Source of the DNA: Methylobacter sp.
Lineage (GTDB): Bacteria > Pseudomonadota > Gammaproteobacteria > Methylococcales > Methylomonadaceae
DNA length: 64,000 nt
NCBI RefSeq assembly: GCF_023227905.1
Contig: NZ_JALOCF010000005.1
Location: 1-64,000, forward strand
Direction of reading: 5' to 3'
Within the stretch, counting starts at the first letter, position 1. Every line of letters begins with the position of its first letter. This document shows positions 26,056 through 34,968 of this stretch, piece after piece. The translations under genes were made by a program, and so were the position numbers. The notes beneath the pieces were generated by a model. It searched no databases. It was not told the DNA's origin and saw nothing but the letters and a program-made list of their open reading frames with translations.

Positions 26056-26646
26056 TCAGCCCGGCTCTTGCCAGAGCACTTCGGCCACCCGCTTTCGAAG
26101 CGCCGGGAGCAGTTCGGCTTCGAACCACGGGTTTCGGCGAATCCAGAGATTATTTCTCGGGCTGGGATGCGGTAGAGGAATGACTTTTGGCCAGTAAGTT
26201 CGCCATGCCCGTACGGTTTCAGTGACCTGCAAGTTGGCTGTATTCATATGGTAACCTTGCGCATAGCGGCCCAGCACCAAGGTGACTTCAAGCTGTTTAA
26301 GACTCCCCAGAAGCTGCTCGCGCCATGCGATGGCACACTCCGGTCGCGGCGGTAAATCTCCTGATGCGCCGGAACCGGGATAACAAAAGCCCATCGGCAA
26401 GATCGCAATTTTCCCAGCATCATAGAAAACCTCGCGCGTCACGCCCATCCAGTCCCGCAAACGATCGCCGCTTGCGTCGTCGAACGGCACCCCCGAATCA
26501 TGAACCTTTCTCCCCGGTGCCTGTCCTGCAATTAAAATCCGCGCTTTCGGATGAAACTGAAGCACAGGCCTGGCGCCGTGGGGAAGTTGCGCCTCGCAGA
26601 TTTTGCAGGCCAAAATCTCGCTGAGTATTTTTTTTAGAGGCATCAT
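26056..26646 (-). CDS. Uracil-DNA glycosylase family protein
   Basis: A 196-residue protein of the uracil-DNA glycosylase superfamily, in the bacterial group with the N-terminal CKIC pair. The glycosylase motif 1 region reads IAGQAPGRKVHDSGVPFDD, and motif 3 is LPHPSPRNN with the characteristic His. The metal-binding cysteines seen are only C-x2-C at the N-terminus, fewer than the four that family 4 enzymes use for their 4Fe-4S cluster. Whether it removes uracil or another base is not evident. No operon partner is visible. Confidence 0.82.
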   Translation of the reverse strand: MMPLKKILSEILACKICEAQLPHGARPVLQFHPKARILIAGQAPGRKVHDSGVPFDDASGDRLRDWMGVTREVFYDAGKIAILPMGFCYPGSGASGDLPPRPECAIAWREQLLGSLKQLEVTLVLGRYAQGYHMNTANLQVTETVRAWRTYWPKVIPLPHPSPRNNLWIRRNPWFEAELLPALRKRVAEVLWQEPG

Positions 26647-26834
26647 CGCAAAGTACCTTTCAATAGCTTTACTTGACTGAATTGATCGAGCCTCCGTTTA
26701 GATTACCGCCGTTAACGAAGGCCTGGATGAAATTCTATCTTAAAACAGGGCAACTTTGACCTGTATACGCAAGATTATCGCTTTCATTGCTCTGTGTCGC
26801 CCTTAATCAAGTTTAAAATTCAGACAATTACGGC

Positions 26835-27698
26835 CTATTCAGTAACTGCTTTTTGCTGCTCGATAACAGCCAATAGACGCAAGCTATCCACCACCTGTTG
26901 CAACACGACCGAATCGCTGTCGCGCGGAAAAACCATGTACACCGGCAACCTGAATCGGAGACTGCCTGGCACATGGAATAATTTTTCGGCCTGGATTAAA
27001 GGCGCGGCCATGCGTATCGGCAGAAAACATGAGCCGCCGTTGCTGATGATTAACTGCACCCCCAGCCAGCCGATATTGACTACCTGCGGCGGGCGCTCCA
27101 GATCAGGGTAATTGCTGGAGTGTTGAGCATAAAATGCCGGCCCCCAATCTACATAGACGTAATCCTCATTGGGCCACGGCTTAGCCGGATCGGTGGTCAT
27201 CAACACCAACGTTTCATCAAACAGATGTTCAATCTGGAGACCGGGGTTATGCTGCGGCGTATACATCAAACCCACATCTATCCTGCCTTCAATAAGCCCT
27301 CGCATCAGGTCTTCTTCAAAACCGATTTCGCTACGGATCGATACATCCGGAGCCTGCTTTCGCAATGCGCCAACCCATCGGGGCAGCATCTCTTCCCATA
27401 AAGCAATCCGCGCGCCCACTGTAATGCTGGCCCGGTAACGACTGGGCAGGCCAATATCATGCCGTGCCTGTTCCAGCGTTAATAACAGGGATTTGGCATG
27501 ACGCAAAAAGCGATGGCCTGGCAGCGTTAATACGGCGCCGGAGCGATTGCGCACAAACAGGATAGCGCCAAGATAGGATTCCAGCCGCTGAATGCGCGTG
27601 CTTACCGTCGATTGCGTCACATGCAGCCGGTTGGCCGCTTCAAGAAAACTGCCGTTGGCGACTACTGCCAAAAAAGTTCTGATTTGATCTATATCCAT
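26835..27698 (-). CDS. LysR-family transcriptional regulator
   Basis: A 287-residue LysR regulator. The N-terminal HTH is LAVVANGSFLEAANRLHVTQ followed by STVSTRIQRLE, and the rest forms the two-lobed effector domain. I start at the ATG at 27698 (MDIDQIRTFL), since family members begin that way; a TTG at 27734 would add twelve residues. It is divergent from the efflux operon that begins at 27827, so the usual LysR arrangement suggests it activates that operon in response to a pump substrate. Substrate unknown. Confidence 0.9.
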   Translation of the reverse strand: MDIDQIRTFLAVVANGSFLEAANRLHVTQSTVSTRIQRLESYLGAILFVRNRSGAVLTLPGHRFLRHAKSLLLTLEQARHDIGLPSRYRASITVGARIALWEEMLPRWVGALRKQAPDVSIRSEIGFEEDLMRGLIEGRIDVGLMYTPQHNPGLQIEHLFDETLVLMTTDPAKPWPNEDYVYVDWGPAFYAQHSSNYPDLERPPQVVNIGWLGVQLIISNGGSCFLPIRMAAPLIQAEKLFHVPGSLRFRLPVYMVFPRDSDSVVLQQVVDSLRLLAVIEQQKAVTE

Positions 27699-27826
27699 GG
27701 CATTAATATCGGATATATCGATACTAATGTCCAATAAATATCGTTTGCCTTATACATCTATACTTCTTATATTGTTAATTAAAACTCTCTTGTCGCCATA
27801 TTTTTAGATCAGCCTGGAGAAGAAAC

Positions 27827-28852
27827 ATGACACGAAATAATCTAACCGCTCGGCGGAATGAACAAAGCAAAACAGTCGGTGAACAACTGGCTGTGATTAT
27901 CCCTTTTTACTACAAGCTGTTGAATGCAGCATACATCGGCCATTTTTTTGAAAAGATACGACATGTGCGGCGTTTGTTGCCGACCGGCAAAAACTGCGGC
28001 TTATTGCTTCCGGTACTGTTTATATTGAGCGCTTGCGTTGCCGCGCCGATTACACCGCCAACCGCCAAAGTGAGTGAGCTGCGAAAAATTCTTGTGACCT
28101 CGGTGGAATCGCCGCCGCTTGAGGTCATTCCCGACCTGATAGAAACCCGGTTTCCGGTGTATAACCAGTTTCAATATCAAGCCATGCCATCGCATCTGTA
28201 CCTGGAGGAAAAAATCTACCAACATCCCGGCGGAATACTCATCGCCGGCATGGTGAGCAAGGATGAAGTTGTGCCGGCAGCCGATGCGTACCGAACCACA
28301 GCCTCAATGGAAGAATCCGCACTCCATGAACCTGCCGATAGCTGGACGCCAAGCCTTGCATTGGCGCAGCAAGCGGTCGCGCAATTGAATGGCGATAGGA
28401 TCAAGGCAAAGCTGAGCAATCAGCCTTCCCGTCTTCCTATGGCAAGCAAAGATCGCAATGCAAATCCCGGCAACTGGCATGATGCCATTGAGCAATGGTA
28501 CGGCCAGGACATTTCATCCGTCGCTTACCGGCCGTCCGACCTGGAACAGGTGGATGCACTGTTGGAAGTGGGCATCGGGAGTTATAGAATCTTTAACGCG
28601 CAAACATCGTTGCAGGTACTGGTCAAACTGATCGATCCCAAAACCCGGCAAGTTATCGGAAGGACCCGCGCACGAACCTTCTCTGCCGAGGATTCGCCAC
28701 AAACGCTGCTCAGCCAAGATGCCGAAAAGTTCAAACAGCTTGTGTCCTTGATGGGTACACAACTGCTTACTCAAGCATTCGGCAACCTTGGGCTGCCGCA
28801 CGACGCCCCCGACAGCAAGTTCCAGGCAGCGGTTGACAAGACAGCACTATGA
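27827..28852 (+). CDS. Putative lipoprotein of the efflux operon
   Basis: A 341-residue protein I do not recognise. A lipoprotein signal (GLLLPVLFILSAC, with the lipobox LSAC at about residues 67-70) is preceded by an unusually long ~55-residue N-terminal stretch. A strong GGAG lies before the ATG at 27827, so the extension may be genuine; an internal start nearer the signal is the alternative. The mature part is polar with no membrane helices. It overlaps the MFS pump gene by 4 bases, so it probably works with the export system, perhaps as a periplasmic or outer-membrane accessory. Confidence 0.7.
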   Translation: MTRNNLTARRNEQSKTVGEQLAVIIPFYYKLLNAAYIGHFFEKIRHVRRLLPTGKNCGLLLPVLFILSACVAAPITPPTAKVSELRKILVTSVESPPLEVIPDLIETRFPVYNQFQYQAMPSHLYLEEKIYQHPGGILIAGMVSKDEVVPAADAYRTTASMEESALHEPADSWTPSLALAQQAVAQLNGDRIKAKLSNQPSRLPMASKDRNANPGNWHDAIEQWYGQDISSVAYRPSDLEQVDALLEVGIGSYRIFNAQTSLQVLVKLIDPKTRQVIGRTRARTFSAEDSPQTLLSQDAEKFKQLVSLMGTQLLTQAFGNLGLPHDAPDSKFQAAVDKTAL

Positions 28853-30444
28853 CTATCGCCTACGCCAAGCGCCTGCGCGGCTGGCGTTTTATCCTGTTTA
28901 ATGTCGCGCTCAGCTTGGGCCATATCGCCGTACTGTTTAATGTCGGGGCCTATATTGCGCTGCTGCCGCATGTGGCCGGCGATCTGGGCGGCGTATTCCC
29001 GAGCTTTGGCACCTGGGGCCAGACGTACTTCATTGTTGCGCTGGCACTGGCCTTTCCTATCGCCCGTTGGCTGTCAGGCCGGTTCGGAGACTATCGCTTG
29101 TTCAGCACGGCGTTTGTCGTGTATGCCTTCGCGTCCTATCTGTGCGCCGTCAGCCAGAGCTTATGGCTGTTTGTTCCGGGACGCGTCCTGCTCGGCTTTT
29201 CAGGCGGGATTACGCTCTATATCGGCCAGTCCTTGATGTTGAAGGAGTACCCGGACGGCCGGAAAATGCTGGGTTTGGGAATATGGGGACTGGTCACGCT
29301 GATGCCCTTTACCCTCAGCTTTCCGATAGGCGGCCTGATCGCCGACGAACTGGGCTGGCGTTACCTGTTTTACCTGAATGTCCCCCTGGGCCTGGCCATC
29401 GCCGGGATTACAGGTTCGTTGCTTGCCGGACGGGGATTTGAACGCAGCCACATTCGTTTCGACAGCATCGGCTTTATTCTGCTGGCCTTGATTCTGGGAG
29501 GCTTGCAGACCATCCTGAACCTGGGCAACGATTTCGACTGGCTGGATTCGCCGATCCTGCGCAACACCTTGATTATGCTGATTATCGTATTGCCCTGCTT
29601 CATCATCTGGGAGCTCGGCGAACGCCATCCGGCATTCAGCGTACGCCTTTTTTCACAGCGCAATTTTACGATAGGCGTACTTTGCCTGATGCTCGGGTTT
29701 CTTTCAATACAGGGACTACTGTCTGTGTTTATCGTCCAGCTTCAGTTATTGCTGGGATATTCTTCGTCTCTGGCGGGCATGGCCTATCTGCCGATGATCC
29801 TGCTTGCATTGCCAGTGACGCTGGCAATGCATGTGCTGCCGAAAAATATCGACGCCCGCCTGCTGGCCTGTGTCAATTTGCTTGGCTTTTCCTTGACCTT
29901 TTACTGGCTGGGTTTGTTCGATGATCCCGGCTCATTCGACCAAATTTTTTGGCCAATGTTGCTGCTCGGCTTTTTCCTGGGTTCGTTCTTCGTGCCGCTA
30001 ACCCGACTGACGCTGCACGGGCTGTCCGGTAAGCAGCAGATGCGCGCGGCCGAAGAGTCGGGGCTGCTGAGAGTCGTTTCCGGCGCAATCGGCATCACCT
30101 TGCAAGGTATCGTGGTGTTTCGGCGTAGCCCTTTTCATCAGCTTCAATTGGCGGATCATTTCGGAGGACGGCAGTTCGCTTCAATCGATGTACTGCAAGA
30201 GCTTTCTTCGAGATTGGCAGCGTCCGGCCTTGACTCCGGCATGATCAATCGCAAGCTTCTGGCCGTCCTCAAGCAGCAGGCAACCCTTTTGGCACTCAAC
30301 GACGCCTTTTTGCTGGCAAGCTACCTCTTTCTTGGCATGGCCGGACTGGTATGGCTGGCCTATCCTACCCACCCACCAGTTCATCCAACTCTGGCGAAAG
30401 ATTTAGCCGATATTCGGGCGGAAGAAATAATGGAAGAACCATGA
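28849..30444 (+). CDS. MFS multidrug exporter, DHA2/EmrB-like
   Basis: A 531-residue inner-membrane transporter with about 14 predicted hydrophobic helices. The DHA family motif between helices 2 and 3 appears as WLSGRFGDYRLF and the motif C-like region as LMPFTLSFPIGGLIADELGW (20 residues). It resembles EmrB-type proton antiporters that pair with a HlyD-like adaptor and an outer-membrane channel, both of which are encoded downstream. It overlaps both neighbours by 4 bases (ATGA), indicating a tight operon. Confidence 0.88.
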   Translation: MTIAYAKRLRGWRFILFNVALSLGHIAVLFNVGAYIALLPHVAGDLGGVFPSFGTWGQTYFIVALALAFPIARWLSGRFGDYRLFSTAFVVYAFASYLCAVSQSLWLFVPGRVLLGFSGGITLYIGQSLMLKEYPDGRKMLGLGIWGLVTLMPFTLSFPIGGLIADELGWRYLFYLNVPLGLAIAGITGSLLAGRGFERSHIRFDSIGFILLALILGGLQTILNLGNDFDWLDSPILRNTLIMLIIVLPCFIIWELGERHPAFSVRLFSQRNFTIGVLCLMLGFLSIQGLLSVFIVQLQLLLGYSSSLAGMAYLPMILLALPVTLAMHVLPKNIDARLLACVNLLGFSLTFYWLGLFDDPGSFDQIFWPMLLLGFFLGSFFVPLTRLTLHGLSGKQQMRAAEESGLLRVVSGAIGITLQGIVVFRRSPFHQLQLADHFGGRQFASIDVLQELSSRLAASGLDSGMINRKLLAVLKQQATLLALNDAFLLASYLFLGMAGLVWLAYPTHPPVHPTLAKDLADIRAEEIMEEP

Positions 30445-31973
30445 TTCGTCAATTCACACCCAACCAACGGCTGCGTTTTGGATTGCTCGTATATATGCTG
30501 TTGATATCCGGTTGTGCCTGGATACCTCAGGGAGACAAGCCTGCCGAGTTTCTGAAAACCCCACCCATGGAACATACGCTATCCCATCCGGGACGGGAGC
30601 CGGTTGCGCCTGCCGGGCATTGGCCGCCTGAACGCTGGTGGCGTGAATTCGGCTGCGCAGAACTCAACGGCCTGATGGATACCGCGCTACAGGACAACAT
30701 CGGCTTGAAAGTGGCAGCTGCAAGGCTGCATCAAGCGCAAGCCATGGTTCGCGTGGAAGGCGCGAGGCTGCTGCCATTCCTGGATGCGACCGCAGGTATG
30801 GAAGTGGGCCGTTTTTCGGAAAATGGTTTCAATGTGGTGTTGCGGGGCGAGAATTTTGTTTCAGCCTTTATAAATCCCTTGAGCCTGCGCTACCAGTTCG
30901 ATTTCTGGGGAAAAAATCGCGCCGCGCTGGAAGCGTCTCTGGGCGAAGAGGCAGCCGAGAAAGCGCAACAGGCCGAGACTCTGCTTCATTTGACCGGCGC
31001 AATTGCCAGGTCCTATATCCATGGCATGGCACTGCGCCAGCAGCTCGACCTGGCGCAGGACATGGCTAAGTTGCGCCGCGATTTGCTCAGTATGGACCAG
31101 ACACGCCTGCGGTTGGGTCTGGATTCCGGCGATTTGGTTAAACAGGCCAATATTGAATTAGAGCATATCAATAAACGCGAAGCCGGTATCCGGGTTCAGC
31201 TGGATATTCAGCGGAACCTGTTGGCCCGCCTGATAGGTAAAGGCCCCGACTCGACGCAAAAGCTGTTTACCGATACTCTTCTCAGCTCGGAAAAGTTACG
31301 CTTGCCGACACAACTTCCGCTGGAGCTGCTCGGCCAGCGCCCTGACTTGGCCTCGGCGCTTCACCGAGCCGAGGCGGCGGCGCAAAGGGTCAAGATGGCC
31401 AAAGCCAGCTTCCTGCCGACCGTCGACCTGACGACATTTGTCGGCGTGAACGCCCTCAGGCTGACATCGCAAGGAGGAAGCTCTCTGGCCAACCTGCTGT
31501 TCTCAGGTTCCAGCTTTTCCTATGGCGTCGCGCCGGGCCTACGGCTCCCCTTATTCGAAGGCGGACGTCTGCGCGGGGAATTATCGGCGCAACGGGCCGA
31601 GTACGATGTCGCCGTGGAGCTTTATAATGAAACCTTGCTGCATGCCGTGCAGGAGGTCGCCGATAGTCTGAGCCGCTGGCGGGAAACCAGCGCCATCCTC
31701 GAAGCGCAAGGCCGCTCGCTATCTGCGCAACATGAAAACCTGAGTTTCTCTGAAGTGCGCTTTCGCACTGGCCTGGATGATCGCCGGGCGATGCTGACCC
31801 GCCAACATGCCGTGCTGGACCAGGAATATGCGTTGAAAACGCTGGAAGCCGATAAGCTGCTGGCAATGGTGGATGTGATGGAAGCGCTAGGCGGAGGGTA
31901 CGTCAACGATCTGCGAACGACCGATCAGAATCCCGAACAAAAACAGCCCGGCTGGTGGCCATGGTCGATTTAA
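30441..31973 (+). CDS. Outer-membrane efflux lipoprotein (OprM/NodT family)
   Basis: A 510-residue TolC-like outer-membrane factor. I start at the ATG at 30441, overlapping the pump stop codon; upstream codons in frame belong to the MFS gene. A lipoprotein signal is visible (LLVYMLLISGCAW). Two outer-membrane efflux repeats follow, with conserved features such as ERWWREFGCAELNGLMDTAL, LGQRPDLASALHRAEAA and APGLRLPLFEGGRLRGEL. It would complete a tunnel with the adaptor and pump from the same operon. Confidence 0.88.
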   Translation: MIRQFTPNQRLRFGLLVYMLLISGCAWIPQGDKPAEFLKTPPMEHTLSHPGREPVAPAGHWPPERWWREFGCAELNGLMDTALQDNIGLKVAAARLHQAQAMVRVEGARLLPFLDATAGMEVGRFSENGFNVVLRGENFVSAFINPLSLRYQFDFWGKNRAALEASLGEEAAEKAQQAETLLHLTGAIARSYIHGMALRQQLDLAQDMAKLRRDLLSMDQTRLRLGLDSGDLVKQANIELEHINKREAGIRVQLDIQRNLLARLIGKGPDSTQKLFTDTLLSSEKLRLPTQLPLELLGQRPDLASALHRAEAAAQRVKMAKASFLPTVDLTTFVGVNALRLTSQGGSSLANLLFSGSSFSYGVAPGLRLPLFEGGRLRGELSAQRAEYDVAVELYNETLLHAVQEVADSLSRWRETSAILEAQGRSLSAQHENLSFSEVRFRTGLDDRRAMLTRQHAVLDQEYALKTLEADKLLAMVDVMEALGGGYVNDLRTTDQNPEQKQPGWWPWSI

Positions 31974-32038
31974 TGGAAGCCTTGAGCGGATGGATTCGTA
32001 TTAAAAATAATAATATGGCACTGCCGATATAACTACCT

Positions 32039-33265
32039 ATGACAACTCAACCCAAGATTATTCGCGCCCGACGCAACCGCTATCTATTAATCGTCGCACT
32101 GGTAATGACCATAGCCGCTTTGGCTTACGCCGGTCATTGGTGGTTCAACTATCGTTTCCGGGTGGTAAGCCACAATGCGTTCGTCGCCGGCAACCTTATT
32201 CCGGTGGAAGCGGATGCAACGGGTATCGTCACACAGGTACTGGTCGAGGAGAGTCAGTATGTGAACAAGGGGGATCTGCTAATCCGCCTTGATGAGCATC
32301 GTGCGCAAACCGCGTTGGGCCAGCGTAGAGGCGAGCTGGGACAGGTGGTGCGCGATATCGGGGCGGTTTTTTCCACGCATCAGCAACTGTGCCAGAAACT
32401 GCTTGCCCGCTCTGCCCGGCTGGCCCGTGTCCGCCATGATGTGCTTCGGTTTCGGCGGGCGCTGCCAACCGGCGCAGTGTCCGAGCAGGTTGTGCAAAAT
32501 GCCGAAGACCAAGTGACGGCCCTGGAAGCCGAGATGCGGGAAGCCGACGCGGAACTTAAATCCATAGAAGCGAAAGTGGGAGGCACCAGTAAAATCTTGC
32601 ACCCGGACGTAGAAGCGGCCAAATATAAATTCATCGCCGCTTATCTTGACTATTCCCGGCAGCAAATCCATGCTCCGGTTTCCGGCTATGTATCGATGCG
32701 CAAGGCTCAGGTCGGCAACCGGGTTCAGCCCGGTGATCCGCTAATGACGATTGTCCCTTTGGAGCATCTGTGGGTGGAGGCGAATTTGCGGGAAACAGAG
32801 ATAGCGCGGATACGCCCCGGCCAGCCGGCAGAGATTATCGTCGATCTCTACGGGGACAGCCATATCTATCACGGAACGGTTGAGGGCTTGGTACCGGGCA
32901 CCGGCAGTGTTTTTGCGTTATTGCCGCCCAATAACGCCGCCGGAAATTTTATTCATATCGTGGAACGTATTCCCGTTCGCATCGCATTGAAAAAAGACGA
33001 GATACTGAAATACCCCCTTCGCCCGGGACTGTCCACCGTGACCTCAATCGACGTCAGGGAATTGGATCGGCCATTGGACACTTCACTGGCTACAGTGACC
33101 AGCCCGGAGTATCAGACGGATATCTTTGCCGATGAAATCACCGAAGCTGAAGCCAAGGCTCAAGCGATTATCATGGACAATTTGATTCAAAAAACCGATC
33201 TATTAGAGCCGAGTTGCAAGACTCCCGAATCGGCAAGTGCTAAAAGCGCTGGCGCTGGCCGGTGA
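32039..33265 (+). CDS. HlyD/EmrA-family periplasmic adaptor
   Basis: A 408-residue membrane-fusion protein. It has one N-terminal transmembrane helix (RYLLIVALVMTIAALAYAGH), a biotinyl-lipoyl-like segment split around a coiled coil (LIPVEADATGIVTQVLVEE; IHAPVSGYVSMRKAQVGNRV) and the beta-barrel region with VEANLRETEIARIRPGQPAE. This is the EmrA pattern. It lies 65 bases after the outer-membrane factor and ends the lipoprotein-pump-channel-adaptor operon. Confidence 0.9.
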   Translation: MTTQPKIIRARRNRYLLIVALVMTIAALAYAGHWWFNYRFRVVSHNAFVAGNLIPVEADATGIVTQVLVEESQYVNKGDLLIRLDEHRAQTALGQRRGELGQVVRDIGAVFSTHQQLCQKLLARSARLARVRHDVLRFRRALPTGAVSEQVVQNAEDQVTALEAEMREADAELKSIEAKVGGTSKILHPDVEAAKYKFIAAYLDYSRQQIHAPVSGYVSMRKAQVGNRVQPGDPLMTIVPLEHLWVEANLRETEIARIRPGQPAEIIVDLYGDSHIYHGTVEGLVPGTGSVFALLPPNNAAGNFIHIVERIPVRIALKKDEILKYPLRPGLSTVTSIDVRELDRPLDTSLATVTSPEYQTDIFADEITEAEAKAQAIIMDNLIQKTDLLEPSCKTPESASAKSAGAGR

Positions 33266-33341
33266 TTTGCTTATTGCATTGCTTAAGGGATAATGATGCT
33301 TGAAATTGGACCGTCTGATAATTAACTAACCATCCTGAATC

Positions 33342-34166
33342 ATGCAACAAACCCCGCCCCGAATTTTTATCTACGCCGCGCTGCCCTGCGAAGCCAAGCC
33401 GCTGGTCGAGCATTTCAATTTAAAAAAAGATACGACGATCCAGCCGTTTGCAGTGTATTTAAATCAGGCCATCTGCCTGACGGTAAGCGGGCTGGGAAAA
33501 AGCGCGATGGCTGCCGGTGTGGCTTATACCCAGGCTTTGTTTGCTTCGGTTGAACATCCGGTGCTGATTAATATCGGTATCGCCGGACATAAAGACCACG
33601 CTGTAGGCAGCCTGTTTTTAATCGACAAAATCACCGATTTTGATAGCCAAAAAAGCTATTACCCGCCACTGGTTTTCACGCCGCCTTGTCCTACTGCCAA
33701 CATCCAAACGGTATCAAGGCCGCAGCTTGTTTACGACCGGCAACATCTTTGCGATATGGAAGCGTCTGCGTTTTATGAAACCGCTGTGCGGTTTTCGACC
33801 GGTGAACTGATCCACTGCCTGAAAGTTATCTCGGATAATGAATCATCGCCCGCCGAAAACATCCAGCCCAAGCAGGTTGCGTCATTAATAGCCGCGCATG
33901 TTGCAACGATTGAAACCCTGCTGCTGGTGGAGTTAAGCCGTTTGGCGGAATTGATAACTGCGCCGGAACCGGCACAGTTTGCAGAACTGACACAACGCTA
34001 TCATTTTACGGCCAGCGAACAGGGACAGCTGAAAAACCGGCTGTCCCGCTGGTCGGCGTTAACCCGGCAACCAATCCCCGAGTTTGATGAAACCCGGTTG
34101 CGCAAAGGCAAGGATGTTTTAGGCTGGCTGGATCAACAACTCAGTCAAATTGAGTTTTCTTTGTAA
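33342..34166 (+). CDS. Nucleoside phosphorylase/nucleosidase-like protein
   Basis: A 274-residue protein of the PNP/MTA-SAH nucleosidase superfamily. The N-terminus (IFIYAALPCEAKPL) and the central LINIGIAGHKDHAVGSLFLI match the phosphate/ribose-binding fold; the catalytic region reads CDMEASAFYET followed by KVISDNE. A ~70-residue C-terminal extension (from QRYHFTASEQGQ) is outside the core domain. The exact substrate is uncertain. Its last 166 bases are duplicated, in decayed form, at 42569-42734 on the far side of the kdp locus. Confidence 0.75.
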   Translation: MQQTPPRIFIYAALPCEAKPLVEHFNLKKDTTIQPFAVYLNQAICLTVSGLGKSAMAAGVAYTQALFASVEHPVLINIGIAGHKDHAVGSLFLIDKITDFDSQKSYYPPLVFTPPCPTANIQTVSRPQLVYDRQHLCDMEASAFYETAVRFSTGELIHCLKVISDNESSPAENIQPKQVASLIAAHVATIETLLLVELSRLAELITAPEPAQFAELTQRYHFTASEQGQLKNRLSRWSALTRQPIPEFDETRLRKGKDVLGWLDQQLSQIEFSL

Positions 34167-34263
34167 TTCTACTTTGTCAGATTATTTGTAAGCGCGTCAT
34201 ACAGGCATCCTAAGTTCAAAGCCATCCATGGCCTGGATTTCGAATCTATCCCATTCGATGAGT

Positions 34264-34968
34264 TCATTCCCTACACGCAAATCGATACCCCACACCCGCT
34301 TCGGTCAGCAAGTAGCGCGGCTGAGTGGGGTCTGATTCGAGTTTCCGGCGCAATTGTCCCATGTAAATCCGTACATAGTGGGCGTGTTCCACGTAGGCAG
34401 GTCCCCAAACCTCCAGCAATAGCTGCCGATGCGTCATCACCTTGCCCGCATGATGAATCAATACGGTCAGCAACCGGTATTCGATGGGGGTCAGATGAAT
34501 CTCTTGGTCGCCGATATGCACGCTGCGGCGGGATAAATCGACCTGCAAATCGCCGACATGAAACAATGTTTCGACGCCGTCTCCTCCGGCAAGTTGAGCG
34601 GCATGGCGCAGCGAGACGCGCATGCGCGCCAGCAGTTCGCCGATGCTGAACGGCTTGGTCAGGTAATCGTCCGCGCCGGCATCCAGCGCGGCTATCTTGT
34701 TGCTTTCCTGACTTCGGGCCGACAGCACGATGATCGGCACGGCGGACCATTCGCGCACCTTGCGGATCACCGCTATGCCGTCCATGCCCGGCAAGCCCAG
34801 GTCGAGTATGACCAGCTCCGGTTTTCGGGTGCCGATCTCCACCAAACCCCGTTCGCCGGTTCCGGCTTCAATCACCTGAAAACCTTGCACGCTCAAGCTG
34901 GTACGTAAGAACCGGCAGATTTGCGGGTCGTCCTCAATAACTACAATGACAGGCTTGGCGTTACTCAT
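34264..34968 (-). CDS. kdpE: Response regulator KdpE
   Basis: A 234-residue OmpR-type regulator that activates kdpFABC transcription when phosphorylated by KdpD. Receiver domain: acidic pair EDD at 12-14, phosphoacceptor Asp56 (VILDLGLPGMDG), Lys in DDYLTKPF. The C-terminal winged helix (LTPIEYRLLTVLIHHAGKVM) binds DNA. The gene overlaps kdpD by 8 bases. A candidate binding site lies upstream of kdpF (42424-42446). Confidence 0.95.
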   Translation of the reverse strand: MSNAKPVIVVIEDDPQICRFLRTSLSVQGFQVIEAGTGERGLVEIGTRKPELVILDLGLPGMDGIAVIRKVREWSAVPIIVLSARSQESNKIAALDAGADDYLTKPFSIGELLARMRVSLRHAAQLAGGDGVETLFHVGDLQVDLSRRSVHIGDQEIHLTPIEYRLLTVLIHHAGKVMTHRQLLLEVWGPAYVEHAHYVRIYMGQLRRKLESDPTQPRYLLTEAGVGYRFACRE

